Source: Bacteroidota bacterium (GTDB lineage: Bacteria > Bacteroidota > Bacteroidia > UBA8524). Taken from it: a stretch of DNA of 13,845 nucleotides. The DNA lies in NCBI GenBank assembly GCA_003531115.1, contig DQHT01000108.1, positions 18,818 through 32,662 on the forward strand, given 5' to 3'. The notes under the pieces were generated by a model, which was given only the letters and a program-made list of their open reading frames with translations, was not told the DNA's origin and searched no databases. The translations under genes were made by a program, and so were the position numbers. Shown here in pieces: positions 13,113 to 13,845 of this stretch (the stretch's first letter is position 1; every line of letters begins with the position of its first letter).

Positions 13113-13496
13113 ATGACACACTCAGAAACTAAACAACAGATTCAACGCCTCACCGGTGTTGATGACCGGGAATACTTCGAAGCTGTTTTAGACAGCGGCG
13201 AAAAATTCCTAAGGTGGTATCTCGGAGAAGGCCCAGCTCTTCTCAAGGAGATTGCCGAAACTCCCGCCTATTGGAACTGGTACGCAAACCAGTTCGATAT
13301 CATGGACCAGGTCTTTATTCATACTTATACCTGCGCAGGGACCTGCGATGGGAATAATGTGATGAAGCGCTTATGGTACGTTAGCCACGAGCCGAATATG
13401 GTACCAGGCTTTCCATCAAAGAGTGTTTTCGACAAGGTGTATGAAAACATGATGCAGGAAGTACTGAAAACCGGAAAGGAGGCACAGCGTGTCTAA
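13113..13496 (+). CDS. Phage early protein of unknown function, 127 residues
   Basis: I do not recognise this family. The product is soluble, with no signal or membrane segment. It is rich in aromatic residues: KFLRWYLGEGP (about 32-42), AYWNWYANQFDIMDQVF (about 52-68) and RLWYVSHEPNMVPGFP (about 85-100). Two cysteines lie close together (TCAGTC, about 73-78). The high Trp/Tyr content and good codon structure support a real gene. It starts 14 nt after the ATPase stop and its end overlaps the next gene by 8 nt, so it belongs to the early operon. In Mu this stretch holds kil, gam and other early genes; I see no Gam-like coiled-coil features here. Confidence 0.8.
   Translation: MTHSETKQQIQRLTGVDDREYFEAVLDSGEKFLRWYLGEGPALLKEIAETPAYWNWYANQFDIMDQVFIHTYTCAGTCDGNNVMKRLWYVSHEPNMVPGFPSKSVFDKVYENMMQEVLKTGKEAQRV
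13475..13482 (+). promoter_or_regulatory. Strong Shine-Dalgarno deciding the GTG start at 13489
   Basis: AAAGGAGG is an eight-base match to the anti-Shine-Dalgarno and sits 6 nt before the GTG. Most other genes in the window have no such site. It decides for GTG as start because no ATG lies nearby in frame. Confidence 0.6.
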
Positions 13497-13674
13497 GCAC
13501 CTTACCATATTTATCGAAGACCAGGGCGATGAGTGCAACGTGAAGGTTTACACTTCGCCCGATATGGATTCCCGGACCCTTGCCACGATCAAAAGATCGG
13601 TGAATCATAAGCAGATAAACCGCCTGATCGAAACGGGTATAAACAACCTGAAGGCGAAGGAGGCGAAGGCGTGA
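13489..13674 (+). CDS. Small phage early protein of unknown function, 61 residues, GTG start
   Basis: The frame begins with GTG at 13489, preceded by AAAGGAGG at 13475-13482 with a 6-nt spacer, a strong Shine-Dalgarno that is unusual among the genes here. It overlaps the end of the upstream gene by 8 nt. The product begins MSKHLTIFIEDQGDECNVKVYTSP, which suggests two beta strands. A helical half follows, ending INRLIETGINNLKAKEAKA. No family is recognised. Its TGA stop shares one base with the next ATG (TGATG at 13672-13676). The arrangement supports a real, translationally coupled gene. Confidence 0.7.
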   Translation: MSKHLTIFIEDQGDECNVKVYTSPDMDSRTLATIKRSVNHKQINRLIETGINNLKAKEAKA

Positions 13675-13845
13675 TGGCGCAAGTAAAAAGGAGTCCACGC
13701 CCTCATGTGGCAATGCGTATTGCACAAATTGAACAAGAAGTGCTGGACGAGTATGGATTGAAGGTTCAGGTGCACTATACCATAGCGCTTACTGATGAGT
13801 CAATTGCTCAAAAGCGGATGTTACGAATAATGAGAGAGGAAATAT
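13674..13845 (+). CDS. Phage early protein of unknown function, cut by the window end
   Basis: An open frame from ATG 13674 runs off the window with 57 codons visible. It overlaps the previous stop by one base (TGATG); a GTG at 13671 directly before it is an alternative start. The product begins MAQVKRSPRPHVAMRIAQIE and continues with a charged helical part (QEVLDEYGLKVQVHYTIALTD, then ESIAQKRMLRIMREE). No family can be named from this fragment. Its frame and tight spacing show that the early operon continues to the right. Confidence 0.6.
   Translation, partial: MAQVKRSPRPHVAMRIAQIEQEVLDEYGLKVQVHYTIALTDESIAQKRMLRIMREEI

Noticed and set aside
1..13845. tRNA or rRNA genes
   Set aside because: I saw no cloverleaf-like or rRNA-like sequence while reading both strands; a tRNA search program was not available.

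Overview
The window looks like Bacteroidota (Cytophagales/Chitinophagales-type) DNA carrying the left part of a Mu-like transposable prophage. Three things point to this phylum. Promoter-like sites fit the Bacteroidota pattern TTTG-N19-TAnnTTTG, most clearly before the YceI-like gene at 7316 and the hipB-like gene at 7147. Most genes lack a Shine-Dalgarno. One secreted protein resembles the soluble C-terminal part of DUF2723 membrane proteins, which are typical of this phylum.

Host part, about 1-8000. Genes on the minus strand, read from high to low coordinates, form two blocks. Block A (7147 to 3444) holds a HipB-like antitoxin, a HipA-like kinase toxin, a nuclease-type lipoprotein and an orphan membrane histidine kinase. 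The kinase gene appears to have its own promoter, with two 18-bp palindromes upstream. Block B (3318 to 1) is a tight probable operon: a secreted DUF2723-C-like protein, an ECF sigma factor, a single-pass membrane protein in the anti-sigma position, and a secreted beta-helix protein cut by the window edge. The blocks are separated by a short repeat element that also supplies the stop codon of the kinase gene. On the plus strand, divergent from hipB, lie a YceI-like secreted protein with an almost leaderless promoter and an overlapping 46-codon secreted peptide.

Phage part, about 8000/8200 to 13845 and continuing beyond the window. The order is that of phage Mu: a leftward LexA-type self-cleaving repressor, a switch region with two 17-bp operators and back-to-back promoters, then a rightward early operon. 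That operon encodes a small Ner/Cro-like protein, a MuA-type DDE transposase, a MuB-type ATPase, a second RecA-like ATPase that phage Mu lacks, and three unrecognised small genes, the last one truncated. Genes overlap or nearly touch (4-, 1-, 8- and 1-nt overlaps; 11- and 14-nt gaps), so the operon is probably translationally coupled. The exact left attachment end is not resolved. The 530-bp stretch 7995-8523 contains a 3 x 12-bp tandem repeat and several ACGAAA/ACAGGGT-type motifs that are candidate transposase-binding sites.

I see no wholly new system. The points most worth a second look are the repressor switch with its intragenic operator, the accessory ATPase beside MuA/MuB with the unusual transposase acidic triad, the palindrome pair before the histidine kinase, and the stand-alone DUF2723-C protein wired to a sigma/anti-sigma pair.
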